A DNA stretch of 64,000 bases from Dromiciops gliroides. Its lineage: Eukaryota > Chordata > Mammalia > Microbiotheria > Microbiotheriidae. The number at the start of each line of letters is the position of its first letter. The stretch's first letter is position 1. Position numbers and translations under genes: made by a program. The notes beneath the pieces are model-generated. The model searched no databases. It saw only the letters and a list, made by a program, of their open reading frames with translations, and was not told the origin of the DNA. The stretch lies in NCBI RefSeq assembly GCF_019393635.1, contig NC_057866.1, forward strand, positions 12,224,223-12,288,222, given 5' to 3'. Shown here in pieces: positions 33,501 to 43,736 of this stretch.

Positions 33501-36500
33501 ATTTCTTTAAAGTTTTGAGTTCCAAATTCTCTCCCTTTCTCCTCTAGCCCCTCCTTAGGATGGCAAGCAATTTGTACATGTGTAGTCATTCAAAACCTAT
33601 TTCCATATTGGTCATGTTGTGAAAGGAAACAGATGACACCCCCCCCCCCCAACAAAAACCCAAGAAAAATACAAGTTTAAAAATATGCTTCAATCTGTAC
33701 TCAGATTCCATCAGTTCCTTCTCTGGAGGTAGACAGCATTTTTCATCATGAGTCTTTTAGAACTGCCTTAGATTACTGTATTACTGAGAATAGCTAAGTC
33801 ATTCACTGCTGGTCATCACACAGTATTGCTATTACTGTGTATAGTACTATCTCCTGTTTCTGGTCATCTCACTTTGCATCAGTTATGTCTTTCCAGGATC
33901 TTTCTCATCATTTCTTATAGCCCAATAGAAATCCATCACAATCATTTACCATAACTTGTTCGGCCATTCCCTGATTGAGGGCCGTGTCCTCAATTTCCAA
34001 AAGAAATTGCACAGAAAGAGCAACTATATTTTTTGTTTTTTTAAAATCTCTTTGGGATGCAGACCTAGTAGTAGTATTGCTGGGTCAAGGGGTATGCTGT
34101 TTAATTTGTCCTTTGGCATAATTCCAAATTACAATTACTTATATTGGTTGTATCAGTTTATAGCTCCACCAACAATGCATTAGTGTTCCAGTTTTCCCAC
34201 ATCCTCTCCAACATTTATCATTTTCCTTTTCTGTCATAGCTTACCTGATAGGTGTGAGGTGGTACCTCAGAGTTGTTTTAATTTGCATTTCTGTAATCAC
34301 TAGTGATTTAGAGCATTTTTATGACTATAGCTTTGATTTCTTCTTCTGAAAACTACTTTCATATCCTTTGATATAAGTTAAACATATTCTTAAAATTTGA
34401 CTCAGTTCTCTATATGTTTGAGTAATGAGGCCTTTATCGGAAACTTGCTGTAAATATATTCTCTTCCCCCGCCCCGTTTTCTGCTTTCTGATCCTGGTTG
34501 CATTGGTTTTATTTCTACAAAAGCTTTTTCATTTCATCAAAATTATCCATTTTACATCTTAGTGACATCTCGTTTGGTCATAAATTCTTCCCTTATGAAT
34601 AGGTCTGACAGGTAAAAATGATCCCGTGCTCCCCTAATTTGCATATGATATCATGTAGCCTTTTTGACCTTATCTTGGTATGAAATGTGAGATGTTGGTC
34701 TCTACCTAGTTTCTGCCAAGCAGCTTTACAGTTTTCTCAGTAGTTTTTGTCAAATAGTGAATTCTTGGCCTCAAAGCTCAGGTCTTTGGATTGATCAGAC
34801 ACTAGATTACTGTGTTCACTTACTACTGAGCAGTTGGTAACTACTGTATTCCACTGACCTGCCACTCTATTTCTTAGGCGGTACAAGATTGTTGGGGCGA
34901 TTACCTCTTTTTAATACAGTTTGAAGCAATATAGTCTATTATTCACATGCTTTATTCTATTCATAGTCTTCCTTGTATTGAATCACTGTAGTAAAGGACA
35001 TTGCTGGTATTAACCCAGCCTGGTCATGGTTTATGATCTTTCCAAGATAGTGTAGCCCACAAAGGGTTTGTGACACAAAAGGTTCTGTACCAGGCCCTGT
35101 CACTCACTAGGCAGACCCTTTTCCTCCTCGCTTGGTCTTTGCCTCTGCTGAATAAACCAGGTGGACTGGTGACCAGCCCTAGCTTTTACCAACGGTGAAG
35201 AAGTGGGGGCTTGTTGGGTCACCCAGACTGACCTGACGGTACTTTTTTCATGAGAACATAAGTTCTTCCCTGTTGTCCCTTCAGTCTGAGCTTAAGGCCT
35301 CCCTGCCTGCCTGTCCCCTCTGGGAGAGAGCAGTGCCCTGGGCATTTTGACTCAGATCCTCCTCTCTAGGCTGGCTAGGCCCACTGCTCTTGTTCCTGTT
35401 TCTGTCCAGAGTGGAATGGCCCCATCTCTTCCCCCAAACTCAGGGCTCTCTGGCTAACACTTTGCAGGCCACAAAGGCCAGTCTGGCTCACGCTGGAATT
35501 GGAGCCACAGCTGGTGGCATGCAGACAGGTTCTGCATCCTCCAAGGATCCTACAGATGATAGAATTGGTCCAGTTTCCCCTCCCCAGCCCATTTTACAGA
35601 TGAGGAAACTGATGCCCAGAGCCGGGGAAGGCCATAAGCACACTAGAGTTTATAACACCTCCCTGCCCTCCCACCCCCACTCTGACCCTGGCCTCTGAGT
35701 CACACCACATGAATGTCCTGATTTCCTTCTAGGTGCGAGTGTATGACCCAGCCTCCCCACAGCGGCGGCCTGTGCTGGAAGCCACCTATGGAGAATATCC
35801 CCTGATGGCCATGACCCTCACTCCAGGGGGCACGTGAGTGATGGGAGCAGGGAACTTGGTGGGCTCAGGGGTGGAGATCTTGAAGACAGGCTCATGTCAA
35901 TCTCCCTCTGTCCTCTGGGCTTCTTTCCACAGTTCTGTGGTTGTGGGAAACACCCACGGGCAGCTGGCAGAAATTGACCTTCGGCAAGGTGAGTTGGGTG
36001 GAGGGGGGCCTGGAGAAACTGGGAGGTTGCAGCAGAGGAAGGATAGACTGGCTGGCGGTGGCGGCAGCAGTGGGGCCTTGGCCCTTCCTGATTACTGTCC
36101 TCGAAATGCCCCTCAATCCCCAGGGCGCCTGGTATGCTGCTTAAAGGGTCTGGCAGGCAGTGTTCGGGGGCTGCAGTGCCATCCGACTCAGCCTATTCTT
36201 GCTTCCTGTGGCCTGGACCGAGTTCTGCGTGTGCATCGACTTCGGGAGCCTCGAGGACTGGAACACAAGGTGACACACCCACCATCCCACCTCTCACCCA
36301 GTGCCAGCCTGCTCATACCTGCTTGGGCGTCTGGGAGGAGGAAGGGGCCTGCTGGCCCTCCCCCCATTTTCACTCCCAACCCCTAATTCTCTCTTCCAGG
36401 TTTATCTCAAGTCACGGCTGAACTGTCTCCTCTTGTCAGGCAGGGACAACTGGGAGGTGAGAACAACACGATCCAACCACATTTGTTTATTACTGTCTAG

Positions 36501-37565
36501 TGGGTGCTGGGGTGCAAACATGGAACCTAGCATGCAGCCAGTCCTGCAGAGAGGAGCGGGGAAGACCCTCCTACTTCATGATGAGTTCAGTGGTAAACAG
36601 GGCTCCCTGGAGGAGGGAGACATTGAGCTGGACCCCAGGGAACTGAGCAAAAGGAGGCAAGGCGGTGATTTGTGTAGAGATCAAGGGAGGCAAAGCTGCT
36701 GGAAGGAACACCAGCCCTGGTGTCAGGGACCTGGCTTACAAACCACCCCCAGGCTCACATACTTACTACATTTGTCCTTGGTAAAGGGGCACTCAGCTGC
36801 ACTGGGGCTGGAGCCGGGAACTCGGGGCCTGTCACTTCACCTGTTTGCCAGTTTCTTTAACTGTAAAATGAGTGCCAGTAATATCATGTCCTTCCCTGGA
36901 TTGTTGTGAAGATCAGATGAGAAGTTGTAAGAACAGCTCAGCATGTTGTCTCACATATTAGTGGCTTAACACTTATTCCCTTCCCTTAACTGCCCCATAC
37001 CTCAATTTCCTCCTTTGTAACACGAAGGGCCTTGGACTAGAAGGCTTCTAAGTTCCCCTCCAGCTCTAAGCTTTCATCCTATGAGCCAGCCGCATGAAAT
37101 CACAGGCTTCAGAGTTGGATCAAGTTGGTCAGCTCATCTCTGAGGAAACACACTAAAGGGAGAGACTGATTTAGGCCAGGACACACAGCTGTAAAAGTGG
37201 CAGATGTGGGCTGTGAATGGGGAGGGAGAGGGCAGTGGGCAGATTGGGGCAGGGGGAGGCCCTGGCCTGGAGAGCATTTCCTTTAAGAGAGGAGGGATTT
37301 TGGGTCCCAGCCTCTCAGTGGTCTCCCCGCTACCCCCCAAAGAAGGCAAACCTCTTAACGTTTCTTCCCTTTCACTTACCAGGATGAGCCCAGAGAGCCT
37401 GCCCCAGTCCCCTCAGAAGAAGCAGAGAATGATGAGTTGTGGGATTCACTGGAGCCCGTGGTTGTTGGGGTCAAGAGGAGACAGAAGCCCCTGGAAGCCC
37501 AGCCTGGGGGGAAGAAGAAGCAACAGCAGCTGGGTGGCCCCTCACCTCTGTCCCCCTCTTTGTAA
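24575..37565 (+). CDS. WDR74: WDR74, WD-repeat ribosome-assembly factor (383 aa)
   Basis: Coding exons: 24575-24635, 24718-24827, 27917-28038, 28420-28483, 31428-31577, 31709-31810, 35733-35833, 35933-35988, 36124-36269, 36400-36456 and 37383-37565. They sum to 1152 bases, in phase throughout. The product starts 'MAASARWNHVWVGSETGILK' and contains 'GKENSLKVWDLQ', 'RVPIWDQDIQFLPGSQK' and 'RVYDPASPQRRPVLE', near-identical to human WDR74, with an N-terminal WD40 propeller. The C-terminal 60 residues are lysine/arginine-rich (KKKQQQ near the end) and presumably give nucleolar targeting. In human it works with the AAA ATPase NVL and the exosome helicase MTR4 in pre-60S maturation. The start is the first ATG in a good context after the CpG island. 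Intron 2 (about 3.1 kb), intron 4 and intron 6 are filled with repeats. Length is close to human (385). Confidence 0.96.
25200..27400. repeat. WDR74 intron 2 repeats: CORE-SINE remnants and antisense L1 3' end
   Basis: Old CORE-SINE pieces occur near 25270-25320 ('cagggtcacctagcag') and 25640-25690 ('ttttacaggtgaggaaactg'). From about 26895 to 27350 lies an antisense L1 3' end ('ttttccaaattacatgtaaa', 'gcagatcatcttacactatt'). The stretch 25950-26890 is unassigned. Confidence 0.6.
27370..27560 (+). repeat. L2 and CORE-SINE fragments in WDR74 intron 2
   Basis: 'gtgccaggccctgtgtaggt' (L2-like) and 'tgctttagggtttgcagagc' (CORE-SINE 3' part, antisense). Confidence 0.5.
28853..29016 (-). repeat. 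tRNA-derived marsupial SINE (WDR74 intron 4)
   Basis: Antisense, T-rich tail. TSD 'ctagttc(g/t)ctttttt' on both sides. Confidence 0.9.
29027..29191 (-). repeat. tRNA-derived marsupial SINE, adjacent second copy
   Basis: Antisense copy inserted in the T-rich part of the previous SINE's target-site duplication. Confidence 0.9.
29192..29460 (-). repeat. Antisense L1 fragment
   Basis: 'ggttgtctccaatttttact' and 'aaagataatgcttctatgaa' match the antisense ORF2 3' / UTR part of marsupial L1. Confidence 0.6.
29631..29769 (+). repeat. tRNA-derived marsupial SINE with internal deletion
   Basis: Sense copy lacking about 20 bases after 'caccggccctg' and running directly into 'ggttcaaatccgg'. A-rich tail at 29748-29768. 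Confidence 0.88.
30062..30204 (-). repeat. tRNA-derived marsupial SINE, first of a tandem pair
   Basis: Antisense. Flanks 'ctcaaactgggtttt' and 'ttcaaattgtttgttt' look like a diverged target-site duplication. Confidence 0.9.
30213..30364 (-). repeat. tRNA-derived marsupial SINE, second of a tandem pair
   Basis: Antisense copy flanked by the exact duplication 'ttcaaattgttt'. Confidence 0.92.
30630..31000 (-). repeat. Antisense L1 fragment (diverged)
   Basis: 'gttgatggacatccccatgg' and 'tctgatctctttggggtaca' are antisense L1 ORF2 3' sequence. The borders are unclear. Confidence 0.55.
32060..32660. repeat. Old dispersed mammalian repeat, fourth copy (partial), split by a SINE
   Basis: 'tagagaggcctggttgttag', 'gaaagactttaaaaggcaaa' and 'gagaaggggtcagacagaag' follow the layout of the other copies. 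Confidence 0.4.
32142..32290 (+). repeat. tRNA-derived marsupial SINE with TSD (WDR74 intron 6)
   Basis: Sense copy with an A21 tail, flanked by 'aggcaaacaggag' and 'aggcaaacaagag'. Confidence 0.92.
32757..33115 (+). repeat. Old RTE-tailed SINE interrupted by a younger SINE
   Basis: The body 'agttggtacagtgggtagaa' and the tail 'gagctggagaagaaaatggc' are separated by the antisense young SINE at 32873-33018. Confidence 0.75.
32873..33018 (-). repeat. tRNA-derived marsupial SINE nested in an older SINE
   Basis: Antisense copy flanked by the exact duplication 'tcacttaactctt', which is itself part of the older SINE. Confidence 0.93.
33229..33374 (-). repeat. tRNA-derived marsupial SINE
   Basis: Antisense copy flanked by 'atttatttatat' and a related 'atttatat'. 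Confidence 0.9.
33440..34990 (-). repeat. L1 LINE, 5'-truncated, antisense (WDR74 intron 6)
   Basis: About 1.5 kb reading as the antisense of the L1 ORF2 3' half and 3' UTR. Landmarks are 'ttccaaattctctcccttt', 'gacctagtagtagtattgct', 'gtgaggtggtacctcagagt', 'gaggcctttatcggaaactt' and 'tttgaccttatcttggtatg'. It has many small indels and is no longer coding. Confidence 0.85.
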
Positions 37566-37570
37566 ATAAA
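37565..37570 (+). terminator. WDR74: WDR74 polyadenylation signal overlapping the stop codon
   Basis: The stop TAA (37563-37565) shares its last base with AATAAA (37565-37570), so the 3' UTR must be only a few tens of bases long. Confidence 0.8.
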
Positions 37571-37784
37571 GAAGTCACTCCCCCTTCTGTGACCCTGCCT
37601 CCTTTTGGGGGAGGGAGTAGATGGAAAACCAGCTGCCTGACCCTTGGGAGAGCCCCAGCCAGGGGTCCTAAGGGTAGCAGCCTGCTGGGGAGCTGGTGTG
37701 GGGGGAGGGGGGCTCTGACGTCACAAAAGCCTCGGGACGGGGGAGGGGCGATGGCTGCCAGGACTCCAGGCCGGTGGTGGGGTC

Positions 37785-38479
<695 letters not shown>

Positions 38480-38525
38480 CCCTGGCGGACCCCGGCCCTG
38501 CCCCGCCCCGCCCCCCGGAGAAGAG

Positions 38526-38531
38526 AATAAA
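38526..38531 (+). terminator. TEX54: TEX54 polyadenylation signal AATAAA
   Basis: Canonical hexamer 47 bases after the TGA stop. Confidence 0.7.
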
Positions 38532-38689
38532 AGCGACCTGGAGCCCAGAGATGGTGCCTGCCTGGCTCTCGGCGTGCGGGGCGTGCGGAACCCGGGGGGC
38601 GGGGCCGGGGCTGGTTGGCCTTCGTTTCCCCTAAGAGAAATGGAAGGACCTGGTCCGCAGGACCCGCGAATCCTAGTAGCGAGCCCTTT

Positions 38690-39078
38690 AAGGCTCCTCC
38701 GGAGGCGGTGATGTAATCTAAGGGGCGTGGCATCGTGGGTATCCTTAGAGGAGGGAGATGTAATTTGGAGTGGGTGGGATCAAGCCGGCTAGTAGGCGTG
38801 GTCTGCTGGAAGCGAGGGGCGCAGTCGGGCGGGGAGGGGCGTGGCCAAGGAGTCCTCGGGAGCGAGTGGGCGTGATCCTTACTGTTGCCTTGGGGGCGTG
38901 TCCTCCGGCGCTGACGAGGGGGCGTGGCGGCGCGCTGCCGTCATTTGAGGGGGCGGGACCACGCCTAGGTGACGTGTCAGCCTCTGGTCTTGGGTCCCGT
39001 TTCTCTGGCTGAGTCCCGGGGGAAGAAGCTGTATCAGCCCGGGCAGCGGAGGCGGCGGCAGTAGGCAGCGGCGCGGAG
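38690..39078 (+). promoter_or_regulatory. STX5: STX5 promoter and non-coding exon 1
   Basis: A CpG-rich stretch with seven GGGCGTG/GGGCGGG boxes (about 38722, 38794, 38835, 38866, 38892, 38917 and 38949), the type bound by Sp/KLF factors. The likely untranslated exon 1 ends at 39078 (GAG|GTAGGA) after a GGCGGC-rich 5' UTR. The exact start site is not visible. Confidence 0.6.
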
Positions 39079-39529
39079 GTAGGAGACGACCCGGACAAGT
39101 CTAGGGGAGACTCTAGGGCCGAGGGCGGCCGGCTCTCGGTGGGGCGGGGATGGGGGGACGACGACCGACTCGGGGAGACCGGAGACTTCTGCCGGTCCAG
39201 CCGCTGGTGAGCGATGCCGCCCCTGCCCAATCAGAGCGCCGCATGGTGTGAAAGATAGCGGCGGCGGCCAATCGTTGCCTGAAATCGGGGAGGGGGCGGG
39301 GTTTAGTCTGGGGCGGGACTTCCGATGTCGGATAAATATTTTGGAGGGTACCCCTGAACTCCGTCCTGGTCTCTTGGGAGCCCCCAAACGGAGTCCCCTC
39401 TGCTCTCTCTGCCCCTGAGCCCTCCTCCGGCCCTTATTTAGTCCTTGCTCCATCCTCCCTCCTGCCGCTCGATGATTCTCTCCTGCTGGCCCCCTTCCTA
39501 ACTCCCCCATTCTCTTCCTGCCCCTTTGG

Positions 39530-40160
39530 TCACTTCCCCCTCCCATTTTGGTCCCCCTTCAGCCCCCCTTCTTTCTCCTCTCTTCATCTCCCTCCTCCCC
39601 ACTCCCCTCTCTTACTTTCTCCCCTCCCCGTTCCTCTCCTTCAGTCCCCCATTTTCCTCAGTCTCTCCCCCTCCTCCCTCTTCCAGCCCTCCCTTATTCC
39701 TTTTAGTGTTTCTCCCTCCTTGCCCTCTCCCATTTTCCTCCTCCTTTTCTCTTTCAGACTTCCCTCCCCTTTTTCTCTCCTCCCTCCCCTTTTCTCTGCT
39801 TCCTCTCTTTTCTCTGTTCCCTCCCCCTTTTCTCTCCTCCCTCCCTTTTTTCTCTTCTCCCTCCCTTTTCTCCGTTCCCTCCCCCTTTTTCTGCCCTCCA
39901 TCCCCTTTTCATTCTTACCTCCCCACTTTTCTCCCTCTTCCCCCTCTTCCTCTCTTGTCTTCTCTCTCCTCTTCTTTCTCTTTCTCCTTCATTCCTCTGT
40001 TGCTCTTCTCCCTTTCCCCCTCTCTCTCCTTTCTTCTCTCCCTCACCTTCCTTTCTCTTATCCTCCCCGGTTCCCTTTTCCCTTCTCCCAACCCTTCTTT
40101 TCCCTCTGATTCCTCCATTCCTCCTCTCAGCTCTTTCCCTTCTCCCCCTTTGCCCTCCCA
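39530..40160. repeat. Long polypyrimidine tract in STX5 intron 1
   Basis: About 630 bases of almost pure C/T (tccc, ctcc, cttt units) on the + strand. The open frames in it, on both strands, are composition artefacts. Confidence 0.95.
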
Positions 40161-40194
40161 AGGTGAGGCAGCCAGGTGGCAGGGATCGAGGAGC

Positions 40195-40370
40195 TGGGCT
40201 TGGAGGTGACCCTAGGCAAATGACTTAACCTTTGTTTGCCTCATTCCTCACTTGTAAAATGAAGATAATAGTAGCCCTGTTTGTCTCCTGGGGTTGTTGT
40301 GAGGATCAAATGAGATGTTTCAAAAGTGCTTAGCAGAGTTCCAAGCATACAGTAGGCTTTCCTTTCTTCC
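40195..40370 (+). repeat. MIR/THER1-type CORE-SINE
   Basis: 'gcaaatgacttaacctttgt', 'ggggttgttgtgaggatcaa' and 'aagtgcttagcagagttcca' in the proper order. Confidence 0.75.
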
Positions 40371-41154
40371 TTCTACCCGTCCTCTCCTTTATCCTTTCCC
40401 TTCCTCCTTCCCCCTCTCATTCAGCTTAGTCTCTTTCCTTTCCCTCCTCCCCATTCTCTGTTCTCCTCCTTTTCCTTTTTCCCATCGCTCCCGGCCCTTC
40501 TCTCTCCATTCTGCATTGTCTTCTCCCTTCACTTTTATTTTCTTATTCCATTTTCTACTTCACTTCTTCATCTTTCTTTTCTTTCCTCAGATTTCTTCTC
40601 CCATTCTCCTTTTGACGTGTACAATGCAAAAACGTAGAGCTCGGAGTGACAGCCCCAGCATCCAAAGGGCCGCCTGTGTGACCCGGGCAAGTCACTTCTC
40701 CCTCCTGTCTCTGTGGCCTTCTCTGTAAAGGAGCCTGGAGCTCTGCTCCCTCTTCCTGGTCCTTTCTTCATCCTCCCTCACAATTCTTTTTCCCGTCTTG
40801 TTCCTTCTCATTATCCTATGCTTTCCTCCCTTTTCTTGAGCTATTTGAAGGGGAATGTGGGGAGAGAAGAGAGGAGGAACAGGAAGGAGGAAAGCCTGTC
40901 AGGGAGCAGGACTTGGACCGGGACCTTTGTTGGTCCCTCCACTCTCTGTTAAGCTGGGAGGGGAAACAAGGGAAAGAAAAGGGAAGTGGGTGGGCCAGGG
41001 ATATGTGAATGTGTTCCCCTCCCCACTCCGAAAGGGAGCTCTTGTGATTTAATGGAAAGTGTCCTTGGTTCCTGGCCCCTCTCCTCTCTTTACCGTGTGA
41101 TTTGATCTGGATCAAGTCTCAGCCTCTACTTCCCTGTCTAAAAAGAGACCCCCC

Positions 41155-41304
41155 AGGGGCAGCTAGGTGGCACAGTGGATAGAGCACTGGCTTTGGATTC
41201 AGGAGGACCTGAGTTCAAATCTGACCTCAGACACTTGACACTTACTAGCTGTGTGACCCTGGGCAAGTCACTTAACCCCAATTGCCTCACCAAAAAAAAA
41301 AAAA
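41155..41304 (+). repeat. tRNA-derived marsupial SINE (STX5 intron 1)
   Basis: Sense copy with an A13 tail, flanked by 'aaaaagagacccc' and 'aaaaagaaacccc'. Confidence 0.92.
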
Positions 41305-41655
41305 TCTAATCAAGTAAAAAGAAACCCCTGGACATTGCTTCCCTCTCCCAGGGTTATCTGAGCTTCCCAGCCCTCTCCTTCCTGACCTTGCTGCCCCTCG
41401 GGACGGCTCCTCTTTCCCGTGAGCCTTTCTTCTCTGTCCGCCAGGGTGGCAGAGTTAAATGTGGGAAGGGACAAAAGGCTCTTTTGGGTCTTTTTCTTGT
41501 TCTGCCAGATTGGAGGTGGTTTCCTGGGGTGAACCCGAAGAGTAGGAGAGGAAACTGGGAATATGGTGGGCTAGGAAAGAAGGAAAGGGTCCGGGAAGCT
41601 GGGGGAAGATAAAGGACAGAGCATGATGGTTTGCCCCCCACAACAGTCCGAGGTT

Positions 41656-41694
41656 ATGCGTCTAAATGAACACGAGGAAACGCTACGGGTCTAA
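41656..41694 (+). promoter_or_regulatory. Upstream ORF overlapping the STX5 long-isoform start
   Basis: In exon 2 an ATG at 41656 opens a 12-codon frame (MRLNEHEETLRV) that ends at TAA 41692-41694, 28 bases past the main ATG at 41666 and in another frame. Ribosomes using it would skip the long start and could reinitiate at Met54 (41825). Confidence 0.55.
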
Positions 41695-43698
41695 GAACAC
41701 GGATCAGGGAGTCTACCTGGGTCTCTCAAAGACACAGGTGCTGCCTCCTGCAGCAGCTGGCAGTGGCCTCAGCGGCAGTGTCCCCACCACCACCTCCCCT
41801 TCACCGGGTCTCCCTCCTGACACCATGTCCTGTCGAGACCGAACTCAGGAGTTCCTGTCTGCCTGCAAGTCCCTGCAGAGCCGCCAGGTGAGGGGGATGT
41901 CCGGGACCAAGGGGCTCAGAAAGGGTGGACACGTGCTTTTGGGAGAAGCTTGAAATCACGGTTTTTCAAAGAGGCAGCCCAGAACCCCCTGACAAGCTCA
42001 GAGGTTACACAGACTTGGTTTTGTGTGAGAAACAAAGGAAGAGGCTGTCACACATCTAAAAGGCCCTCCCTAAAGTAAAGGTCAGGTTCCTGAGTGCACA
42101 CATGGTAGCAGTAGTGCCCACAATCCCCTGGGTTGGGGGCCACAGCCTAATTTATAAAGCCTTGGCTGGCACTACCTGGTTAGGCTTTGAGATCTGCAGA
42201 TTATGGGGAATCTCAGGGGAAGGGGAAGGGGACACCCCTGACAACTCCCCCCATTAAAGCCACAGTTTACTAGGAAACTTGAGGAGCAAGCAGTGAGGCC
42301 TGGAATGGGGTGGGGGGGCTCTCTAGAAGCTCACTTCCTGATGTTGTCTTCCAGAACGGACTCCAGACAAACAAGACAACAGCCTTGAGTGCTGTCCGGC
42401 AGCGCAGTGAGTTCACCCTGATGGCCAAGTAAGTTGGGGGAGCCCAGATGCAGTGGGATGTTGGGGCCCAGCCTCTAGCCCCTTCCCTTCGTGTTATTAC
42501 TCCCTCCTCCTCTGTTGCAGGCGCATCGGGAAGGACCTGAGCAATACGTTTGCCAAGCTGGAGAAGCTGACAATCTGTGAGTCCCCAGAGGGGTTAGCCC
42601 AAAGGGACTGGGAACCTCTCTTGTCCTAGTCTAACCCAGAGTTAGTAGGTGCCTGCCGCATTGTGTTCTGGGATTGCCAGAATTACAAATGACCCTCACA
42701 GAATTGACAGGATGATACACAGGAGAACTAAGCAAGTGTGAGGGCTGACAGGGTGTGAGATGATCCCCGGCAAAGTACCCTTCAGCCTGGAAGCCCCTGG
42801 GGCAGGCTGGATGTCTGAAAGGAATGGGAGGAGGCCATTCCTGGGGGGTCATGCAAATGTTCGGAGGCGGGGAGGGTCAGGCAGCCAGTGCCCAGGGTCT
42901 GTGAAGCATTCCCTCCTTGGCTCGGCCGGGTGGCACACACGGGCCAGTGGGCTTCTCTAAGTTGCAGTGAGCTAAGTCCATTACCAGGTATACACAGTAC
43001 ATTTGGCATTAATGGGATGGGACCCAGGTAGGGCAAACTGGCCCACACGGGAAATGAAGCAAGCTGCACGGGGCCTCTGCTGGTGAGTCATGTGGAGAGG
43101 CCCAGGAGGAGCCCTGCCCCTGTGCCCCTGCCTGGAGGAGATGGGGAGGCCCTATCTTGAAAAGAATTTGATTTAAAGCACCCCCTGTGCCTGGCCCCCC
43201 CCTGCCCCAGGGGGTGATGGGTGGAGGGGTAAGAGCTCAGGGGTCACAGTGGGGCTGATCAGGAGGGTCTGAACAGCCTGGCCAATTGAAGGAGGGATGT
43301 GGGCCTAGAACCAGGCTGGTGGTGGAGGTGGGAGAGTAGGAGAGGGATGTGGGAGGCCGGAGCCGCGGCTGGGGATGGATTTGGGCCAGAAGGAAGGCGG
43401 CAAATGAAGGCCAAAGGAGCCCCTCCTAGAGGGTCAGAGGGCCCGGAACCAAGCTTGGAAGCTGAGCGGCCGCAGGGGCCTCAGAGCCCAGGCCAGGCTG
43501 CTCGTGTTTGGTTTGTGTCTGGGTCTGGCTGCTGCCCCTCCCTTCTCTCCAGGTCCTCACTGCCTGCGTCTGTCTCCTTCTCTTCCCTTTATAGTGGCCA
43601 AGAGGAAGTCCCTCTTCGATGATAAGGCTGTGGAGATCGAGGAGCTGACTTACATCATCAAACAGGTGAGCAATGGCTGCACGCAAGAGCTCAGGGCC

Positions 43699-43736
<38 letters not shown>

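Noticed and set aside
39526-40209. 227-codon open frame rich in Ser, Pro, Leu and Phe, with mirror frames on the other strand
   Set aside because: It is produced by the polypyrimidine tract of STX5 intron 1. Frames stay open on both strands, which is a composition effect.
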